From assembly GCA_905221145.1 (NCBI GenBank), contig CAJNCA010000007.1:1-64000 (forward strand): DNA of 64,000 nt, read 5' to 3'. Made by a program: the position numbers and the translations under genes. Positions 37,745 to 48,900 of the stretch are shown here, one piece after another. A model generated the notes under the pieces. The model ran no database searches. It was not told the origin of the DNA and worked only from the letters and a program-made list of their open reading frames with translations. Position 1 is the first letter of the stretch. Each line of letters starts with the position of its first letter. The stretch is from a bacterium. Its GTDB lineage: Bacteria > Bacillota > Bacilli > Lactobacillales > Streptococcaceae.

Positions 37745-37972
37745 TTATTCAAATTCTTCTTTCCCAATCCATACAGACGGGTAATGTTCCAATGAATTAA
37801 GGTCTGTATCCAGTGGCAAGTCATAAATTGCTAAATAATTTTCAGGGTATTGAGCAAGCAGCTCTTCATACTTAGCTTTCACTTTTTCGTGATTGCTACT
37901 AGCATACAAAACTTCTACAACTGCTCCAGTCTTATCTTTTTCTACAAAAGCATTAACAATAATTTGTATCAT
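37745..37972 (-). CDS. Small conserved hypothetical protein in the pur cluster
   Basis: 75 aa, soluble, acidic (VNAFVEKDKTGAVVEVLYAS, ENYLAIYDLPLDTDLNSL). A ribosome site is weak. It lies ten bases after purK and 70 before purB, co-directional. The same place in pneumococcus holds a small hypothetical gene. No domain is recognised; a single alpha/beta fold is plausible. Confidence 0.75.
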   Translation of the reverse strand: MIQIIVNAFVEKDKTGAVVEVLYASSNHEKVKAKYEELLAQYPENYLAIYDLPLDTDLNSLEHYPSVWIGKEEFE

Positions 37973-37981
37973 AGGCTTGTC

Positions 37982-39073
37982 CTAAAAATCAATCCCTTTC
38001 CCAAACTCCTCCACCTCATCCGGCACATCACTAAACAAGGTCACATGCCCCATTTTGCGGTTGTGCTTTGCTTCTATTTTACCATACATGTGGAGATGGG
38101 CGCTTGGATTTTCTGTGACATATTTTTCAGCAGCCTCGACGTGTTGGCCAAGGACATTGAGCATAACGGCTGGCGCATGTAATTTAATTTCTGGCAATGG
38201 TGCTCCGAGAACACCCAAAATATGGGTGTCAAACTGTGAAAAGTCACAAGCTTCGATAGAGTAGTGCCCTGAGTTGTGTGGACGTGGCGCAATCTCGTTG
38301 ACGATGATGTCATCAGCTGTCGCAAACATTTCCACGCAAAGGGTACCAGATAAGTTAAGCTGTTCAGCAATTCGCACTGCCATTGCTTTGGCTTTGGCCG
38401 CTAAACTTTCTGAAATTCGAGCTGGAACGATAGTCTTAGACAAAATGTTGTTGCGATGGATATTTTCCTGAACTGGGAAAACCGTCACATCCTTGCCATT
38501 CCCTGACACGATGACAGAAATCTCCAGGTCAAAGTTGACGAATTCTTCCAAAACGCAGTCTGCTGAGTCAGCCAGCACATAGGCTTCTGCTAAATCTTCT
38601 GCCGAGCGAATAACCTTCTGACCATGTCCATCGTAGCCACCAGTCGCAGTCTTGAGAACATAGTTTTTCGATAGGTCGATGTCTACCAAGTCTTGGCTAG
38701 AAGTCACGATCTTGTAGGGTGCTACAGTGACTTGAGCTTTATTTGAGAGAAAGTCCTTCTCAAAAATGCGATTTTGAGAAATGCGAAGCAGGTCTGTTCC
38801 TTGAGGGAGTTGACCATCCTTTATGACAGCATCCAAACCGTCAGCATCGACATTTTCAAACTCATAGGTCAGGACATCGCAACGCTCCGCCAACTGACGA
38901 AGGGCATCCACATCGTTATAAGGCGCCACGATGATTTCTGCCACACGAGAGGCCGGACAATCCGCCGCAGGATCCAGCGCGATAACCTTGTGTCCCATGT
39001 AGATAGCAGAAATGGCCATCATCTGCCCCAGCTGCCCACCTCCGATAATCCCGATTGTTTTAGATGAGCTCAT
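37982..39073 (-). CDS. purK: N5-carboxyaminoimidazole ribonucleotide synthase
   Basis: 363 aa from the ATG at 39073; the open frame extends further into pur[17 protein letters not shown] is the N-terminal loop of the ATP-grasp fold. [15 protein letters not shown] near 145 and [14 protein letters not shown] near 178 form the ATP-grasp core, and [18 protein letters not shown] near 257 holds Mg/ATP ligands. It converts AIR, ATP and bicarbonate to N5-CAIR for PurE. The start overlaps purE by 14 bases. Confidence 0.95.
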   Translation of the reverse strand: MSSSKTIGIIGGGQLGQMMAISAIYMGHKVIALDPAADCPASRVAEIIVAPYNDVDALRQLAERCDVLTYEFENVDADGLDAVIKDGQLPQGTDLLRISQNRIFEKDFLSNKAQVTVAPYKIVTSSQDLVDIDLSKNYVLKTATGGYDGHGQKVIRSAEDLAEAYVLADSADCVLEEFVNFDLEISVIVSGNGKDVTVFPVQENIHRNNILSKTIVPARISESLAAKAKAMAVRIAEQLNLSGTLCVEMFATADDIIVNEIAPRPHNSGHYSIEACDFSQFDTHILGVLGAPLPEIKLHAPAVMLNVLGQHVEAAEKYVTENPSAHLHMYGKIEAKHNRKMGHVTLFSDVPDEVEEFGKGIDF

Positions 39074-39548
39074 TGCTAGACTCCTCTGCGATTTTTCCCT
39101 GTTCTTCTGTGAAATCTGCCAATGCTGTCGCAATAGCCTGATCTTCTACTGAAAGAAGACGGAGGGCAAAGAGGGCGGCGTTTGTCGCTCCTGCTTCACC
39201 GATAGCCATAGTCGCAACAGGCACGCCACCTGGCATCTGTACAATCGAGTAAAGCGAGTCGACGCCACTAAGGGCACGCGATTTGACAGGCACCCCGATG
39301 ACAGGAAGGGTTGTTTTAGCTGCTACCATACCTGGCAAATGAGCTGCGCCACCAGCACCTGCGATGATGGCCTTGATACCACGGCTACGAGCCTCCTCCG
39401 CATGTCTGAACATGAGGTCTGGTGTACGGTGGGCAGAAATAACTTTCTTTTCGTAGGCTACACCGAAGCGGTCTAGGACTTCGGCGGTTTTTTGCATGGT
39501 TGTCCAGTCGGATTTTGAGCCCATGATGATGGAAATTACTGGTTTCAT
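39060..39548 (-). CDS. purE: N5-CAIR mutase
   Basis: 162 aa, class I Pur[17 protein letters not shown] at the N-terminus, [18 protein letters not shown] near 37-54 with the catalytic His, and [14 protein letters not shown] near 67-80. It moves the carboxylate to give CAIR. It is coupled to purK. The 239-base stretch upstream, between purD and purE, holds a strongly folded element. Confidence 0.96.
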   Translation of the reverse strand: MKPVISIIMGSKSDWTTMQKTAEVLDRFGVAYEKKVISAHRTPDLMFRHAEEARSRGIKAIIAGAGGAAHLPGMVAAKTTLPVIGVPVKSRALSGVDSLYSIVQMPGGVPVATMAIGEAGATNAALFALRLLSVEDQAIATALADFTEEQGKIAEESSNELI

Positions 39549-39573
39549 TTCTTCTCCTTTTTCTTCCTTTCAA

Positions 39574-39707
39574 CAATCACCTTAGGTTGTGAGGGACGGC
39601 AGCAGCCACCAAAGGTGTCTCATGCCTAAATCGGGAGCCCAAGGTCTTCCGATTTCCCTGAACGATTGGCTTATAATCTAATCGTTCTTTCACAACGGCG
39701 GTGATTG
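39574..39707 (-). ncRNA. Highly structured intercistronic element between purD and purE
   Basis: Five nested or adjacent helices pair without mismatch: CAATCACC (39574-39581) with GGTGATTG (39700-39707); GTTGTGA (39586-39592) with TCACAAC (39690-39696); AGGGA (39592-39596) with TCCCT (39655-39659); AAATCGG (39628-39634) with CCGATTT (39649-39655); AACGATT (39661-39667) with AATCGTT (39680-39686). A CACC/GGTG hairpin adds to it, and GCGAC-TTC-GTCGC lies nearby at 39760-39772. Strand of action is assumed from the operon. I do not recognise the family; a small mobile repeat or a regulatory RNA is possible. Confidence 0.6.
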
Positions 39708-39787
39708 CTCTATATCAGCTCGCTAATGCTCGCAAATCAAACGACCATTATCGGTTTTGGCGACTTCGTCGCGTTATTCTTATATCT

Positions 39788-41050
39788 TTACTTAATTGCC
39801 TTACTCCCAATATCGGTTCGGTAAAAGAGGCCCTCTGTTTTTTGTTGGGCAAGTTCTTGGTAGATGCTATCTTGGGCTTCTTTGACGGTGTCTGCTGTGG
39901 TGACGAGCATATAGACACGTCCGCCGTTGGATAGCAGTGCGCTGCTATTTTCCGCAAACTTAGCCCCTGCATAGTAGGTGATGATATTGCCTTCTGTCTT
40001 AGTTGGCAACTCGACACCCTTTGCATAATCTAGCGGGTATCCCTTGGATGCGACAACCACACCCAGTGTCACACCCTTGTCCGTCCAAGTGATGGCTGGC
40101 TCTTTGCCATCCAAAATATCAGTGATATTTTGTGCAAAGTCAGATGTCAAACGAGGCAAGATAATCTGTGTTTCAGGATCTCCAAAGCGAGCATTGAACT
40201 CGATCACTTTCGGGCCATCTGCTGTTAAGATAAGCCCTGCGTAAAGGACACCCAGATAAGGGCGACCTTCTTTGATCATCCCTTCAAGAATCGGCTTGAC
40301 AATAGTCTCAACCGCTGTGTCAACCACGCTCTGTGGCAAGTGAGGAACTGGCGCATAGGCACCCATTCCACCAGTGTTAGGTCCCTTGTCGCTATCGTAA
40401 GCACGTTTATGGTCCTGAGCCGTTGGCATGATGTAGAACTTGTCGCCATTGACAAAGGCAAAAAGAGAGAACTCTTCTCCGTCAAGGAATTCCTCAATAA
40501 CCACACGCGCACCTGAGTCCCCGAATTTATTGTCCAAAAGCATCTCGTGAGCAGCTTCGACTGCTTGCTCAACCGTCTCCGCAACGACGACACCCTTCCC
40601 AAGCGCCAAACCATCCGCTTTGACTACGATAGGCGCACCCTGCTTTTCGATATAGGCCTTAGCTTCCTCGAAATCTGAGAATGTGCTATAGGCTGCTGTC
40701 GGAACGCCGTATTTGACCATGATTTCCTTAGCAAAATCCTTGGACCACTCCAGCTCCGCTGCTAATCTTGTCGGACCAAAAGCCTTGAGCCCAGCCTGGT
40801 TAAAATCATCCACGATTCCAGCGGCCAGTGCGTCATCTGGACCGATAAAAGTCCAAGCAATATCGTTGGCCTTTGCAAATTCAATCAACTTAGAATGTTC
40901 GGAAATAGAGATATTCACCAATTCCAGACCATCCAGAGTCATCCCGTCATTTCCAGGAGCCACAAAGACTTGTTCAACGTCTTTTGATTCAAGCAACTTC
41001 TTAGCAATCGCATGTTCACGACCACCAGAACCGACAACTAACAGTTTCAT
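39788..41050 (-). CDS. purD: Phosphoribosylamine-glycine ligase
   Basis: 420 aa ATP-grasp enzyme forming GAR. The N-terminus LLVVGSGGREHAIAKKLL, VKADGLALGKGVVVAE near 143, EFLDGEEFSLFAFVNG near 188 and NTGGMGAYAPVP near 220 are diagnostic, as is NARFGDPETQ near 288. It appears to be transcribed from its own promoter downstream of the purH terminator. Confidence 0.97.
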   Translation of the reverse strand: MKLLVVGSGGREHAIAKKLLESKDVEQVFVAPGNDGMTLDGLELVNISISEHSKLIEFAKANDIAWTFIGPDDALAAGIVDDFNQAGLKAFGPTRLAAELEWSKDFAKEIMVKYGVPTAAYSTFSDFEEAKAYIEKQGAPIVVKADGLALGKGVVVAETVEQAVEAAHEMLLDNKFGDSGARVVIEEFLDGEEFSLFAFVNGDKFYIMPTAQDHKRAYDSDKGPNTGGMGAYAPVPHLPQSVVDTAVETIVKPILEGMIKEGRPYLGVLYAGLILTADGPKVIEFNARFGDPETQIILPRLTSDFAQNITDILDGKEPAITWTDKGVTLGVVVASKGYPLDYAKGVELPTKTEGNIITYYAGAKFAENSSALLSNGGRVYMLVTTADTVKEAQDSIYQELAQQKTEGLFYRTDIGSKAIK

Positions 41051-41082
41051 CTCACAACCTCTTTTGCGAATTATTTAATAAC

Positions 41083-41110
41083 ATTATATCACAAACGTTC
41101 GTATTAATCT
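41083..41110 (-). promoter_or_regulatory. purD promoter with a PurBox-like CGAA motif
   Basis: Minus strand extended -10 TGATATAAT (41083-41091), preceded by AATACGAACGTTT, which has the CGAA core of a PurR box with two mismatches to AWWWCCGAACWWT. Confidence 0.5.
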
Positions 41111-41131
41111 TCTTTCACTTAGCATTTTAAG

Positions 41132-41166
41132 ACAAAAAAGGAAAGAAACTGTTTTCTTCCCTTTAC
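41132..41166 (-). terminator. Terminator between purH and purD
   Basis: Minus strand AAAGGGAAGAAA, loop ACAG, TTTCTTTCCTTTTTT. It begins about five bases after the purH stop. Confidence 0.8.
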
Positions 41167-41170
41167 GTTT

Positions 41171-42718
41171 TTAATGTCTAAAATGTCTCACGCCTGTCAA
41201 GACCATAGTCAAGCCGTATTTATCCGCAGCTTCGATAGACTCTTGGTCACGGACGGACCCACCTGGCTGGATGATGGCCTTGATTCCTGCTTTGGCGATT
41301 TCTTCCACATTATCCGCAAATGGGAAGAAGGCATCTGAAGCAAGAACAGCGCCGTCAAGGCGGTCTTTAGCTTGTTCGATGGCGATACGGACTGAAGCCA
41401 CACGGTTAGTCTGACCTGGGCCAACACCAAGTGTCATGTGGTCGTTGGTTACAATGATTCCGTTTGATTTGACATACTTGATAGCCTTCCAAGCGAACTC
41501 AAGAGCTGTCGCTTCTGTCTCAGTTGGTTGGCGTTTGGTCACCACTTGCCAATCGGCTGGGCTTTCTTTCACCACATCTTGGTTTTGCACTAGAAGTCCA
41601 CCAACCACGCCTGTGTATTCGGCTTCCACTTCGCTAGCCTCTTGAGCATCAAATGGCAGGACAAGGATACGCAAGTTTTTCTTTTTGTTGGTTAAAATGG
41701 CTAGCGCTTCATCCGTATAGCTCGGTGCGATGATGATTTCAAGGAAAACACCGTGCATCTTCTCAGCTGTCGCAGCGTCCACCTCACGGTTAAGAACGAC
41801 AATGCCACCAAAAATAGACACTGGGTCAGACTCATAAGCGTAATCCCAAGCAGTCTCGATGTCATCAGCCTGACCGATTCCACATGGGTTCATGTGTTTG
41901 AGAGCCACAACGGTTGGACGGTCTTTGAAGTCACGGATGATACGGATGGCTGCATCCGCATCGCGGATATTGTTAAAGGACAATTCCTTCCCATTAAGCT
42001 GTTTGGCTGATGCAATTGAGTAGTCTGTCGGCAAGGCTTTTTGGTAGAAGTCCGCATCTTGTTGAGGGTTTTCCCCATAACGCATTGGTTGCTTAAGGTC
42101 ATAAGTCAAAGTAAGTTTTTCAGGTTTACTTTCTCCGACTTGAGCTGTGAAATACTCTGCGATCAAGGCATCATAAGCCGCTGTGTGACGGAAAACCTTG
42201 GCTGCCAAACGTTGACGGGTTTCGTAAGTCGTTTCATCATTGGCTGCCAATTCGTCCAAAATCACAGCATAGTCAGCAGGGTCTACCACAACTGTTACGC
42301 TAGCATGGTTTTTGGCTGCTGAACGAAGCATGGATGGCCCACCGATATCGATGTTTTCAACTGCATCAGCATAAGTCACATCTGGTTTGAGAATCGTTTC
42401 CTTGAATGGATAGAGGTTGACCACTACAAGGTCAATCAATTCGATATTATTATCCTTAGCTGCTTCCAAGTGACTAGCCAAATCCCGACGAGCGAGAAGA
42501 CCACCATGGATATTTGGATGGAGGGTCTTGACACGACCATCCATCATCTCTGGAAAACCAGTCACATCATCGATGGCAATGGTGTCTACCCCAGCACTAT
42601 CAAGGGCAACCTTGGTCCCACCTGTCGAGATGATATCCCAACCAAGTTTTTTGAGTTCTTGGGCAAATTCGACAATGCCCGCTTTGTCTGAGACGCTGAT
42701 TAAGGCGCGTTTAGTCAT
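41171..42718 (-). CDS. purH: Bifunctional AICAR formyltransferase / IMP cyclohydrolase
   Basis: 515 aa from the ATG at 42718 with AAAGGAAG upstream. The N-terminal cyclohydrolase domain has [20 protein letters not shown] and [19 protein letters not shown]; the C-terminal formyltransferase domain has [30 protein letters not shown] and [12 protein letters not shown]. It completes IMP synthesis. A 57-codon ORF separates it from purN. Confidence 0.97.
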   Translation of the reverse strand: MTKRALISVSDKAGIVEFAQELKKLGWDIISTGGTKVALDSAGVDTIAIDDVTGFPEMMDGRVKTLHPNIHGGLLARRDLASHLEAAKDNNIELIDLVVVNLYPFKETILKPDVTYADAVENIDIGGPSMLRSAAKNHASVTVVVDPADYAVILDELAANDETTYETRQRLAAKVFRHTAAYDALIAEYFTAQVGESKPEKLTLTYDLKQPMRYGENPQQDADFYQKALPTDYSIASAKQLNGKELSFNNIRDADAAIRIIRDFKDRPTVVALKHMNPCGIGQADDIETAWDYAYESDPVSIFGGIVVLNREVDAATAEKMHGVFLEIIIAPSYTDEALAILTNKKKNLRILVLPFDAQEASEVEAEYTGVVGGLLVQNQDVVKESPADWQVVTKRQPTETEATALEFAWKAIKYVKSNGIIVTNDHMTLGVGPGQTNRVASVRIAIEQAKDRLDGAVLASDAFFPFADNVEEIAKAGIKAIIQPGGSVRDQESIEAADKYGLTMVLTGVRHFRH

Positions 42719-42744
42719 GTTACTTCCTTTCATTTTCAAACTCT

Positions 42745-42918
42745 CTACTTAGGCAATTTTCTTTTCATAAAGTATAGGGAGACGATTACCAAGACTCCTA
42801 AAATCACTGTCAGTAAAAATCTCCCCCAATAGGGAAACTCTGGGAAGAAGAAATTTACCAGTAAACGTAGAATGATTGCCAAGATAATCAAGGCAAGTGT
42901 TTCCAACCATTTTTTCAT
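42745..42918 (-). CDS. Small membrane protein between purN and purH
   Basis: 57 aa. The ATG at 42918 follows the purN stop without a gap; the stop is TAG at 42745. Two hydrophobic segments are visible ([18 protein letters not shown] and [18 protein letters not shown]) with a basic tail (KRKLPK). A position in pneumococcal genomes that I remember as holding a VanZ-like gene is here taken by this small gene. Function unknown. It is probably translated by coupling to purN. Too short for confident family assignment. Confidence 0.6.
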   Translation of the reverse strand: MKKWLETLALIILAIILRLLVNFFFPEFPYWGRFLLTVILGVLVIVSLYFMKRKLPK

Positions 42919-43467
42919 TTATTTGTCCAACAATTCTCTAATAACCTCTGGATACAACTTGTACTCTGCCTCATGAATGCGAGCTTCAAAACTTTCAATC
43001 GTATCATCAGCCAGCCGTGGCACACGCACTTGTTTGATGACCTTGCCTGTATCCACACCTGAGTCCACCCAGTGAATGGTCACGCCGCTCTCAGCCACAC
43101 CAGCATTCCAAGCATCCTCAATCCCATGAGCTCCTGGAAATTCTGGCAAGTAGGCTGGATGAATGTTGACAATCCGACCTTCATAAGCCACCAATAAGGT
43201 TGGCCCTACGATTTTCATGTAGCCTGCTAGGCAAATCAAGTCAATCTGGTGTTCTTCCAAGAGTTCGACAAGGGCTGCTTCGTAGTCTGCCTTGTTCTCA
43301 AACTCTTTAAGTTCGAAGGCATAAGATAAAACCCCTAGCTTTTCTGCACGCTCAAGTACGTAGGCATCACGATGATCTGAAAAAACAAATTCTACCGGAA
43401 ATTGTTCCGCAATCACCTGAAAGTTTGAGCCGTTGCCAGAGGCAAAAACAGCAATCTTTTTAGCCAT
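42919..43467 (-). CDS. purN: Phosphoribosylglycinamide formyltransferase
   Basis: 182 aa. KIAVFASGNGSNFQVIAEQF at the N-terminus, LICLAGYMKIVGPTLL near 78-93, and the catalytic NIHPAYLPEFPGAHGIEDAW with Asn, His and later Asp of VDSGVDTGKVI. It formylates GAR using 10-formyl-THF. The ATG overlaps the purM stop. Confidence 0.97.
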   Translation of the reverse strand: MAKKIAVFASGNGSNFQVIAEQFPVEFVFSDHRDAYVLERAEKLGVLSYAFELKEFENKADYEAALVELLEEHQIDLICLAGYMKIVGPTLLVAYEGRIVNIHPAYLPEFPGAHGIEDAWNAGVAESGVTIHWVDSGVDTGKVIKQVRVPRLADDTIESFEARIHEAEYKLYPEVIRELLDK

Positions 43468-44489
43468 TATTTAATCACCACACTTGCGCCATCTTTCTTC
43501 ACAATACGACCAATTTCATAAACCGGTTCGTCAAGAAGTTCTCTGGCACGTTCCACATTTTCTGGTTTTACTGCAAGCATAAGACCAATCCCCATATTGA
43601 AGATTTCAAACATTTCTTCATGCTTGATTTGACCGTATTTCTCAAGGGCTTTGAAAATCGGAAGCACTGGAACTTTGCTTTCCTCAATCTCTGCAGCCAG
43701 GTCATCTGCAAACATACGAGGAACATTTTCGATAAAGCCTCCACCAGTGATGTGGGCAATTCCATTGACCAACTCTTCCTTGATGAGTGGCAAGACAGCC
43801 TTGACATAGATACGAGTCGGCTCAAGAAGGACTTCCTTGAGTTTCTTGCCTTCCAATTCTGGTAAGACTTCCTCACCTGTGTAGTCGGCAAAAACACGAC
43901 GCACGAGGGAGTAACCATTTGAGTGAATCCCACTTGAAGCAAGTCCGAGAAGAACATCGCCTTCTGCCACCTTTGAACCGTCAATGATTTGAGATTTTTC
44001 AGCCACACCGACAGCAAAACCAGCCAGATCGTAGTCATCTGCGCCATACATACCAGGCATTTCAGCAGTTTCTCCACCGATGAGGGCAGCTCCTGCCTGC
44101 ACACAACCCTCTGCCACACCAGCAACCACTTGTTCTAGCTTAGCTGGTTCATTCTTACCAGTTGCGACGTAGTCAAGGAAATAGAGGGGCTCCGCACCTG
44201 CAGCGATGATATCGTTGACACACATAGCCACACAGTCCTGACCGATGGTATCGTGCTTGTCGTACTTGATAGCCAGCATGAGCTTGGTTCCGACACCATC
44301 AGTCCCTGAAATCAAAACCGGCTCTTTGACACCTGTTTTTGAAAGGTCAAACATGCCACCGAAACCACCAAGGGTTCCCATAACACCTGCACGCTCCGTA
44401 CGAGCCACGTGCTTTTTAATACGTTCAACAACTTCATAACCCGCTTCAACATCCACACCAGATTGAGCGTACGCATTCTTATTTGTCAT
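43467..44489 (-). CDS. purM: Phosphoribosylformylglycinamidine cyclo-ligase (AIR synthetase)
   Basis: 340 aa. [20 protein letters not shown] at the start, [19 protein letters not shown] near 58, [20 protein letters not shown] near 84-103 and [11 protein letters not shown] near 137 are PurM signatures. [14 protein letters not shown] lies near 246. It closes the imidazole ring of AIR. It lies 36 bases after purF. Confidence 0.97.
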   Translation of the reverse strand: MTNKNAYAQSGVDVEAGYEVVERIKKHVARTERAGVMGTLGGFGGMFDLSKTGVKEPVLISGTDGVGTKLMLAIKYDKHDTIGQDCVAMCVNDIIAAGAEPLYFLDYVATGKNEPAKLEQVVAGVAEGCVQAGAALIGGETAEMPGMYGADDYDLAGFAVGVAEKSQIIDGSKVAEGDVLLGLASSGIHSNGYSLVRRVFADYTGEEVLPELEGKKLKEVLLEPTRIYVKAVLPLIKEELVNGIAHITGGGFIENVPRMFADDLAAEIEESKVPVLPIFKALEKYGQIKHEEMFEIFNMGIGLMLAVKPENVERARELLDEPVYEIGRIVKKDGASVVIK

Positions 44490-44525
44490 TTGTTTTTTCC
44501 TTTTCTTTAATGGAGAATCTGACGC

Positions 44526-45968
44526 CTACTTGTAAAAACTAGTCTTTTCTTCCAAACTTCGACGGTAGTCCTCTTCGTAGTCGTAGAGAGGAGTTGGGTA
44601 GTCACCGTCAAAGTAAGCGACACAGAGACCACCATTTGGCGCATCTGTTTCAATCCCAATCGAATCAATCAATCCCTCAACAGAAAGATAGGTCAGACTG
44701 TCCGCTCCAATGATTTGGCGAGTTTCTTCGACCGTATGATTAGCCGCAATCAGTTCCTGACGGGTCTGGATATCAATCCCGTAGAAGCATGGATAGGCTA
44801 GCGCTGGACTGCCAATAGCAACGTGAACCTCAGTCGCACCTGCTTCTTTCAAGAGCTGAACGATACGGCGAGAGGTTGTCCCACGAACAATGGAATCATC
44901 CACCATTACCACACGTTTGCCTTTCACAACGCCCGAAACCGCAGACAGTTTCATCCGCACCCCTTGCTCCCGCAATTCTTGAGTCGGTTGAATAAAGGTA
45001 CGTTGCGTATATTGGTTTTTGATCAGTCCCATTTCATTTGGTAGCCCAGACTCTTCAGCAAATCCCATAGCTGCACTGAGCGAAGAATTTGGCACACCGA
45101 TCACGATATCTGCCTCATGCTTGAATTCACGCGCTAATTGAGCCCCCATACGTTTGCGAGCTGTATGGACGTTGACACCATGGATATTAGAGTCAGGACG
45201 GGCAAAATAGATATACTCCATAGAGCAAATCGCCAACTGGGTATCATCTGTATAGCTGTCATACTGGATGCCCTTATCATCAATGATCACAATCTCACCT
45301 GGCTTCAAATCACGAATCCACTCAGCACCAATGACTTCAAAAGCGCAAGTTTCAGAGGACACCACCACCGCTCCGTTGGCCATTTTCCCGATAGAAAGCG
45401 GACGAAAACCATTAGGATCAAGAGCAGCAATCAACTTGTCCTCAAACAACAAGATATAAGCAAAGCCACCTTTGACAAGGCTAAGCGCCTCCTTGATTTT
45501 ACCCATCAAACTAGGATTGTGACTGCGACGAATGAGGTGAGCCAAGATTTCCGAGTCCGAAGTCGCGCTGAAAATCGCTCCTCGTTCTTCCAATTCTCTC
45601 TTGAGAGAGGCAGCATTGGTCAGATTCCCATTATGAGCCAAGCCAAACTGCATATCGTGAAAACGGAAAAGGAAGGGCTGGATATTATCTACAGAAGCTT
45701 CGCCAGCAGTCGCGTAACGAACATGCCCAATCGCACCAGTTCCTGTCAATTTATCCAAATTAGCAGGATTTCTGAATACTTCTGATAAAAGCCCCATATC
45801 CCGATGGCGCTTCAATTGTCCTTGGTCATTAGAGAGGATTCCTGCCCCCTCCTGACCACGGTGCTGAAGACTATGGAGACCAAAATAGGTCAATTTAGCA
45901 GCATCTGGATGTCCCCAGATACCGAAAACACCACATTCTTCATTAAGAGATTTTACTTCGTATGTCAT
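44526..45968 (-). CDS. purF: Amidophosphoribosyltransferase
   Basis: 480 aa. The catalytic Cys is in LNEECGVFGIWG (residue 12) after an 11-residue propeptide. The class II glutaminase domain has HRGQEGAGI and GHVRYATAG; the PRTase domain has VVMVDDSIVRGTTSRRIVQL near 345. It catalyses the first committed step of purine synthesis. It starts 12 bases after purL. Confidence 0.97.
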   Translation of the reverse strand: MTYEVKSLNEECGVFGIWGHPDAAKLTYFGLHSLQHRGQEGAGILSNDQGQLKRHRDMGLLSEVFRNPANLDKLTGTGAIGHVRYATAGEASVDNIQPFLFRFHDMQFGLAHNGNLTNAASLKRELEERGAIFSATSDSEILAHLIRRSHNPSLMGKIKEALSLVKGGFAYILLFEDKLIAALDPNGFRPLSIGKMANGAVVVSSETCAFEVIGAEWIRDLKPGEIVIIDDKGIQYDSYTDDTQLAICSMEYIYFARPDSNIHGVNVHTARKRMGAQLAREFKHEADIVIGVPNSSLSAAMGFAEESGLPNEMGLIKNQYTQRTFIQPTQELREQGVRMKLSAVSGVVKGKRVVMVDDSIVRGTTSRRIVQLLKEAGATEVHVAIGSPALAYPCFYGIDIQTRQELIAANHTVEETRQIIGADSLTYLSVEGLIDSIGIETDAPNGGLCVAYFDGDYPTPLYDYEEDYRRSLEEKTSFYK

Positions 45969-45980
45969 TTTTTATACCTT

Positions 45981-48900
45981 TTATTTCCCTGTGAAATAAC
46001 GCACTGCTGACGCGAATAGGTGTTGGTCTTTATTTCCTGGGATGTTTTGGAAGAGACCGTCTTCATAACGTTCTGAGTGACCCATCTTCCCGATGATTTG
46101 ACCGTTCTTGCTGGTAATTCCTTCGATGGCATGGACAGAACCATTCGGATTGTACTTAGAATCCATACTTGGTTTGCCGTCAAAGTCAACGTATTGGCTG
46201 AATATTTGTCCATTGTCACGGAGTTCCGCAAATTCCTCAGCAGTCACGACAAACTTCCCTTCACCGTGCGAAACAGGAATAGCGTGGATATCACCCACCT
46301 GCACGCCAGCCAACCATGGTGAATTGGTATTGGAAATCCGAGTTTCCACCATCTTGGCCACGTGTTGGTTAGCATCATTGTAGAAGAGGGTAGGGCTCGT
46401 ACTGCTGGCATCTTCAAAGTTTCCGTATGGAAGAAGACCTGATTTGACAAGAGCCTGGAATCCATTACAGATACCGATAATCAAGCCACTACGAGCGATA
46501 AAGCTATCAATAGCCGCACGCACTTTTTCATTAAGCAGGATATTGACAATAAACTTAGCTGATCCATCCGGCTCATCAGCAGCTGAGAAACCACCTGCAA
46601 AGAAGAGAATGTTTGCCTTGCCGATGTTGTCAACCATAGTTTCAACTGACTTGACAATGGCTTCTTCATTCAAGGTCACAAATGGCACCAAGTTGACCTC
46701 TGCACCTTCTTTTTCAAAGGCCTTAGCTGAATCATATTCTGAGTTGGTTCCTGGAAAGACTGGGATGTAAACCACAGGTTTTTCAACCTTTTCTTTTCCT
46801 TTGATGATTACATCAGAAGCTACAGCTGGAACTTCGTCCAGTTCTTTGGCTTGGGCAAATTCTGTTGGGTAAACTTCTTCTAGTTTTCCTTGGAAGGCAC
46901 TGTCAAGCTTGTGTCCATCTAGCTTCACACCGTTGACAGTCAGTGTAAAGGCTGCTTTCGTTTGGCCAATCTTCTCTACTCCATCGATTTCTTCAGGAGA
47001 TGTAAAGACAAATCCGCCCAATTGTGCTGTCAAAGCTGTCTCAAGTTCAGGCAAGGTTACCTCTGCACCGATATGGTTCCCAAAGGTAGCAAGGGCCAAG
47101 CTTTCAAGCACACCACCATATTTGACAGCTGATGCAGATGTTACTTTGTAATCCTTTTGAATAGCCTCAAGTTGAGCAAAGTTTTTCTTAATCAAGTCAA
47201 AATCAATCTCTGCAGAGAGGGCTTTACCTGGAATGTAGTAGATATTTTCGCCAGCAGTCTTGAACTCTGGAGAAAGCACCTTACGGCTATCTGCCGTCGT
47301 CACCCCAAAGGCTACCAAAGTTGGTGGCACAGTTAATTCTTCAAAGGTACCAGACATGGAGTCCTTACCACCGATAGATGGCAAACCAAGTTGGATTTGT
47401 GCTTCAATAGATCCAAGAAGAGCTGCTACTGGCTGACCAAAACGCTCTGCCTGTTTATCCATCCGCTCGAAATACTCTTGGTAAGAGAAACGAGCCTTAG
47501 ACCAGTTTGCGCCAGCAGCAACCAAACGAGCAGTTGCTTCGATAACCGCATAGGCAGCACCGTGGTATGGAGACCATTCTGCTACATAAGGATTGAATCC
47601 TTGCGCCATGACAGACGCGGTATGAGTTACACCATGCTGAACTGGCAATTTTTGCACAGAAGCCTCAGTTGGTGTGAGTTGGTAGCGACCGCCAAGCGGA
47701 TGATTGACTGTTGAACGACCGACCGAACAATCAAAGATGGTCTGCAAGCCTTTTTGACTCGCATGGTTCAAATCAGACAGAACCGCAAGGGTATCTGCTT
47801 CAAGTGTGTTAGTGCTTGTTGTGCGTTCTTCTGGGAGTTTGACATCCTTATCGACCACCTTGGCATCGACGACCACGCGCACACCATTGGTATCAAGGAA
47901 ACGACGTTCCAAGTCCACGATTGTTTCGCCATTCCAGTGCATGACTAAATTTGGTTTTTCAGTTACTGTCGCCACCACAACAGCATCAATATTTTCTTTG
48001 TTACATTCGGCAACGAAGGCATCCACATCTTCAGGACGAACCACGACTGCCATCCGTTCTTGTGATTCAGAGATAGCGATTTCTGTACCATTCAAGCCCT
48101 GGTATTTAAGAGGCACCTTGTTGAGGTCGATTTCAAGACCGTCTGCCAATTCACCGATGGCCACACAGACACCACCAGCACCAAAGTCGTTGGATTTCTT
48201 GATGAGACGAGTGACATCACCATTACGGAAGAGGCGCTGAATCTTACGTTCTTCGATGGCATTCCCTTTTTGAACCTCAGCTCCAGCAGTTTCCACAGAC
48301 TCAACCGTTTGAACCTTAGAAGAGCCCGTCGCACCACCGACACCATCACGGCCTGTCTTACCACCGAGCAATATAATCACATCACCCGCTTCTGGTTTTT
48401 CACGAACCACATTTTCCTTAGGAGCCGCTCCGACAACAGCACCTAACTCCATACGCTTAGCAACGAAACCTGGGTGGAAGTACTCACGAACATAAGTCGT
48501 CGCCAGACCAATCTGGTTCCCATATGAAGAATAACCATGAGCCGCTGTTTTAGAAATAACCTGTTGTGGTAATTTCCCAGTACGCGTTCCCGAAATCGGT
48601 GCGGTAATATCTCCAGCACCTGAGATCCGCATAGCTTGGTAAACATATGAACGACCTGACAACGGGTCACGAATTGCGCCACCGATACAAGTAGCCGCGC
48701 CACCAAATGGTTCAATCTCAGTAGGGTGGTTGTGGGTTTCGTTTTTAAACATGAGGAGCCATGGTTCTTTCACACCATCAACGTCCACTTCGATTTCAAC
48801 CGAGCAAGCATTGATTTCGTCAGACACTTCCATATCGTCCAAACGTCCATTAGCACGCTCATAACGACCGAAAATAGTCGCCATATCCATCAAGGTTTGT

